In this document: positions 5,291 through 7,502 of the stretch, one piece after another
How the letters are laid out: every line of letters begins with the position of its first letter
Position numbering within the stretch: the first letter of the stretch is position 1
Origin: an uncultured bacterium
Lineage (GTDB): Bacteria; Actinomycetota; Coriobacteriia; Coriobacteriales; Coriobacteriaceae
Length of the DNA: 7,502 nt
Direction: 5' to 3'
NCBI GenBank assembly: GCA_905215115.1
Contig: CAJMOP010000096.1
Location: forward strand, 1-7,502
Made by a program: the position numbers and the translations under genes
The notes under the pieces: generated by a model
The model's database searches: none
Seen by the model: the letters and a program-made list of their open reading frames with translations, nothing else
What the model was told of the DNA's origin: nothing

Positions 5291-6731
5291 AATGGGTAGG
5301 GTCAGCGGGAATAGTTGAATTGGCGGGCGTTATGCCAAGGATGTGCTCCAGGGTATCGAGCAGCTCATGCGGCATGGTCGATACCACATGAACCTCGGCG
5401 CCGCGACCGGTAAGGCTTGCGAGTAATTCGTCACGATGATACTCGTCAAGGGTCATACCGTCGGCGTTGAACATAAGCTTAGGCACAAAGAGCATAACCC
5501 CCGACAGGTCCTGCGGCAGCTGTTCCAAGATGTCGCAGGCGACGATGAGGCCGGTCACGTCCACATTGCCGCCAAAGTAGCGGTTTTTGATGGCCGTGAC
5601 AGAGCCGGCAAGGCCGTGCGGCGATTCCACAAAACGCGCCACCGTATCGCGCGCGCTGGCGCCCGAAAGGCATAGCAGGCGCTGGTCACGGGCGGCGATT
5701 GCCTCGCGAACGCGGCGCAGACGATCGGCATCGGCGGCGAGCACGTTGTCGGTCTCGTCCAGATAGGAGCGGATCATGCCGATGCCGTCGTAGTACTGCG
5801 GGTAGCCGTCGTAAAAGTCGGCCTCGGGCGGCTCGATGCCGGCATCCAGGTAGAACTCGTCGCTCATCTGGAAGGTGTGGCGGCCAAAGCGCTCGAAGGC
5901 ACGGTCCTGGAAGGGCCGGATCATGGCGATGGTCTCGCGCGCCAGTTCAGGCTTGTCGCTGTAGGACCAGCTAAAACGATTCTGATGCTTGGTAAAACCA
6001 AGCGGCACAATGCCCAGGCTCGTGATTTGCTCGTGCTCCTCGCAAAAGCGTAGGGTCTTTTGCAGCTCCTCGCCGTCGTTCATGCCGGGGCACAGCACGA
6101 TCTGCGCGTGAATCTCGATACCGGCGGCCATAATGGTTTCGAGCACGTCCATGCCGCGCTGGGCGTTGCGGCCCATCATGCGGCGGCGGACGTCGGGGCT
6201 CACGGCGTGGACCGACACGTTCATGGGGCTCATGTTGCGGTCGATGACGTTTTGCACGTCCTCGTCGGTGAGGTTTGTGAGCGTGACAAAGTTGCCCTGC
6301 AAAAAGCTCAGGCGATAGTCGTCATCGCGGATGTAGAGCGTGGAGCGACCGCCCTTGGGCAGCATCGTCATAAAGCAGAACACGCAGGCGTTTACGCAGG
6401 TGCGCATGCCGTCGAAGATGGGGCCATCGAACTCCAAGCCCCAGTCCTCGCCGGGAAAACGATCGAGCTCAACGGGGCTGACGGTGCCGTCGCGCGGATC
6501 GAAAACCTCCAGCTCGACGGTGTCGTCGTCTGCCTCCCAGAGCCACACGATCATATCGGTCAGCTGCTCGCCGTTGACCGTGAGCACGCGCATGCCCGGC
6601 TCGATACCCACATCCCATGCGGGCGATTCGGGACGCACGTTTTTAACGAGCGCGCCCTCACCCGGCTCGGGGTCGCGGCTGCGTCCGTAATCGGCCACCT
6701 CGGCGGCGTATGCGGGTACGGTCTGGTCCAT
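5289..6731 (-). CDS. DUF512 radical SAM protein with N-terminal PDZ-like domain
   Basis: This 480-residue protein belongs to a conserved but uncharacterised family. A PDZ-like segment (about 26-90, with VRPESPAWDVGIEPGMRVL at 32-50) precedes a radical SAM core whose cysteines C112, C116 and C119 form CVNACVFC, the CX3CX2C motif that binds a SAM-coordinating [4Fe-4S] cluster. The core continues through NVSVHAVSPDVR (171-182) and AQIVLCPGMNDG (209-220). The C-terminal DUF512 domain shows DGYPQYYDGIGMIRSYLDE (308-326) and NRYFGGNVDVTGL (383-395). No signal peptide is seen, so it is probably cytosolic. Substrate and reaction are unknown. The ATG at 6731 lies 2 nt after the ispH stop. A longer frame reaching 6896 starts with an Arg/His-rich stretch lying over ispH and was rejected. 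An in-frame TTG at 6743 sits too near the AAGGAG. It sits between an Fe-S isoprenoid enzyme and der. Confidence 0.93.
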   Translation of the reverse strand: MDQTVPAYAAEVADYGRSRDPEPGEGALVKNVRPESPAWDVGIEPGMRVLTVNGEQLTDMIVWLWEADDDTVELEVFDPRDGTVSPVELDRFPGEDWGLEFDGPIFDGMRTCVNACVFCFMTMLPKGGRSTLYIRDDDYRLSFLQGNFVTLTNLTDEDVQNVIDRNMSPMNVSVHAVSPDVRRRMMGRNAQRGMDVLETIMAAGIEIHAQIVLCPGMNDGEELQKTLRFCEEHEQITSLGIVPLGFTKHQNRFSWSYSDKPELARETIAMIRPFQDRAFERFGRHTFQMSDEFYLDAGIEPPEADFYDGYPQYYDGIGMIRSYLDETDNVLAADADRLRRVREAIAARDQRLLCLSGASARDTVARFVESPHGLAGSVTAIKNRYFGGNVDVTGLIVACDILEQLPQDLSGVMLFVPKLMFNADGMTLDEYHRDELLASLTGRGAEVHVVSTMPHELLDTLEHILGITPANSTIPADPTH

Positions 6732-6733
6732 GA

Positions 6734-7502
6734 TTAGCGGCAAAGCTCCTTGATGCGCTCGACGGCGCGCTCGATGTGTTCTTGCGGTGTTGAGGCTCCG
6801 GCGGTGATGCCGATGTGGCGTGCTTTGGCAAACCATGCGGCATCGATCTCGGATGCCTCCTCGATGTGATGCGTGTGCTCGCAGACATCGGCGCAAATCT
6901 GCGCCAGGCGGCGGGTGTTGCCCGAGTTCTTGCCGCCCACCACGACCATGCAGTCGCAGCGGTTGGCAAGTGCGGCTGCTGCCTGTTGACGCTCACTCGT
7001 GGCGGCGCAGATGGTGTTGATCACGCGCAGTTCCTGCACGCGCGGGGTGATGGAGGCCACAACCTCGGCCAGGTTCTGCGCGGTTTGGGTGGTCTGCACA
7101 ACCAGGCCTACCTTGCCCTTGAGCGGCAGCTCGTCCGCATCGGCGGCGCAGCTCACGACCTGCGCGTCATCGCCGGCATGGCCCAGGATGCCCTCGACTT
7201 CGGGGTGACCCGGCTCGCCCACGACGATCACGCGGTAGCCCTCGCGCACCAGGCGCTCGGCCGCCACATGGACCTTCTTCACGTACGGGCAGGTGGCGTC
7301 GACCACAGTAAGGTCACGCTCGCGAGCGGCATCGATCACCTGCGGCACCACGCCGTGAGCGCGGATGATCACGGTGCCCGATGCGGCATCGTCTAGGGTC
7401 TCAGCCAGACCGACGCCTGCCTCGGCGAGCTCGCGCACCACGATGGGGTTATGGATGAGCGGACCCAGCGTGTGGACCTGAGCGCTCTCCCCTGCCTGCG
7501 GC
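6734..7502 (-). CDS. ispH: 4-hydroxy-3-methylbut-2-enyl diphosphate reductase, C-terminal part (cut by right edge)
   Basis: The frame is open to the right edge and gives 255 residues; about 25-30 N-terminal residues, including the first Fe-S cysteine, are missing. IspH converts HMBPP into isopentenyl and dimethylallyl diphosphate with a [4Fe-4S] cluster, the last step of the MEP isoprenoid pathway in the cytosol. Seen in order, numbered from the first complete codon: HTLGPLIHNP (10-19, H17), RAHGV (47-51, H49), DATCPYVKKVH (68-78, cluster ligand C71), GHPEVEG (98-104, H99 and E101), QTTQT (136-140), NTICAATSERQ (162-172, ligand C165), GGKNSGNTRRL (189-199) and GITAGAST (231-238). These cover the known ligands and substrate-binding histidines except the missing first cysteine. 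It ends ELCR with no S1-domain fusion of the kind found in some Clostridia. The GTG at 7441 is not the true start, because conserved IspH sequence continues upstream of it. Confidence 0.96.
   Translation of the reverse strand, partial: PQAGESAQVHTLGPLIHNPIVVRELAEAGVGLAETLDDAASGTVIIRAHGVVPQVIDAARERDLTVVDATCPYVKKVHVAAERLVREGYRVIVVGEPGHPEVEGILGHAGDDAQVVSCAADADELPLKGKVGLVVQTTQTAQNLAEVVASITPRVQELRVINTICAATSERQQAAAALANRCDCMVVVGGKNSGNTRRLAQICADVCEHTHHIEEASEIDAAWFAKARHIGITAGASTPQEHIERAVERIKELCR
6746..6751 (-). promoter_or_regulatory. Probable ribosome-binding site of the DUF512 gene, inside ispH
   Basis: The minus strand reads AAGGAG within the last codons of ispH, 14 nt before the ATG at 6731. This is longer than the usual 5-10 nt. 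An in-frame TTG only 2 nt downstream of the motif is too close to be used. Either the long spacing is tolerated or ribosomes re-initiate from the ispH stop, which is 2 nt away from the ATG. Confidence 0.5.

Larger units (their letters stand above)
1..7502 (-). other. Single co-directional run of eight housekeeping genes (probable operon)
   Basis: All eight genes share the minus strand. Junctions in transcription order are 2 nt (ispH/DUF512), 10 nt (DUF512/der), an 8-nt overlap (der/plsY), 9 nt (plsY/gpsA), 18 nt (gpsA/rpe), 6 nt (rpe/cysteine desulfurase) and a 4-nt overlap (cysteine desulfurase/Nif3-family). There is no room between genes for a normal promoter or rho-independent terminator, and none was seen. 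The operon promoter must lie beyond the right edge, unless internal promoters sit inside coding sequence, which I cannot judge by eye. Confidence 0.8.

Noticed and set aside
3713..5299. Plus-strand open frame of 528 codons opposite der and part of plsY
   Set aside because: Its codons align exactly with der codons read on the other strand. In that register antisense stops arise only from TTA, CTA and TCA sense codons, which are rare in this GC-rich sequence. The translation is a low-complexity V/D/G/H/A-rich product with no recognisable domain, while der is unmistakable.
6060..6737. Plus-strand open frame opposite the DUF512 gene
   Set aside because: Codon-aligned with the DUF512 gene and without any family signature.
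6732..6896. N-terminal extension of the DUF512 protein
   Set aside because: The extension lies over the conserved end of ispH, is Arg/His-rich as expected for a shadow frame, and precedes the natural family N-terminus.
6815..7396. Plus-strand open frame opposite ispH
   Set aside because: Codon-aligned shadow of ispH, which has intact conserved residues in the sense frame.
7439..7441. GTG as start of ispH
   Set aside because: The conserved HTLGPLIHNP block is encoded upstream of this codon in the same frame, so the true start is beyond the right edge.
1..7502. Search for CRISPR arrays, insertion sequences, tRNA or rRNA genes, attachment sites, terminators and promoters
   Set aside because: No regularly spaced repeats, transposase-like proteins, inverted terminal repeats, cloverleaf-like sequence or GC-hairpin plus T-run was recognised by eye. 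The intergenic gaps are too short for most of these. A covariance-model search and a terminator scan would be the decisive test.

Overview
The window is a compact, GC-rich stretch of a bacterial chromosome in which every gene lies on the minus strand. Transcription therefore runs from high to low coordinates. Eight protein genes fill it almost completely: the largest gap is 18 bases and several genes overlap. Codons favour G or C in the third position. Gene content, the Der, GpsA and Rpe sequence style and the gene order point to an anaerobic high-GC Gram-positive, most likely an actinobacterium of the class Coriobacteriia (Collinsella-like). That assignment is inference from pattern memory, not a database result.

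In transcription order the genes are: the C-terminal part of ispH (last enzyme of the MEP isoprenoid pathway, cut by the right edge); a DUF512 radical SAM protein with an N-terminal PDZ-like domain (function unknown); der (double-GTPase ribosome assembly factor); plsY (acyl-phosphate:glycerol-3-phosphate acyltransferase); gpsA (glycerol-3-phosphate dehydrogenase); rpe (ribulose-phosphate 3-epimerase); a group I NifS/IscS-type cysteine desulfurase; and the N-terminal part of a Nif3-family dinuclear-metal protein, cut by the left edge.

The spacings (2 nt, 10 nt, 8-nt overlap, 9 nt, 18 nt, 6 nt, 4-nt overlap) indicate one polycistronic unit with extensive translational coupling. Several ribosome-binding sites lie inside the end of the preceding gene. 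GpsA makes sn-glycerol-3-phosphate and PlsY acylates it, so these neighbours form a direct two-step route into phospholipid synthesis. IspH and the DUF512 protein need [4Fe-4S] clusters, and the cysteine desulfurase at the far end could supply the sulfur. Rpe belongs to the pentose phosphate pathway and Der to 50S ribosome maturation, so the operon mixes core housekeeping functions.

No RNA genes, mobile elements, CRISPR arrays, promoters or terminators could be supported. The long plus-strand reading frames are codon-aligned shadows of the real genes. The least understood parts are the DUF512 protein and the coupled cysteine desulfurase/Nif3 pair. I see no evidence of a new defence or mobile system here.
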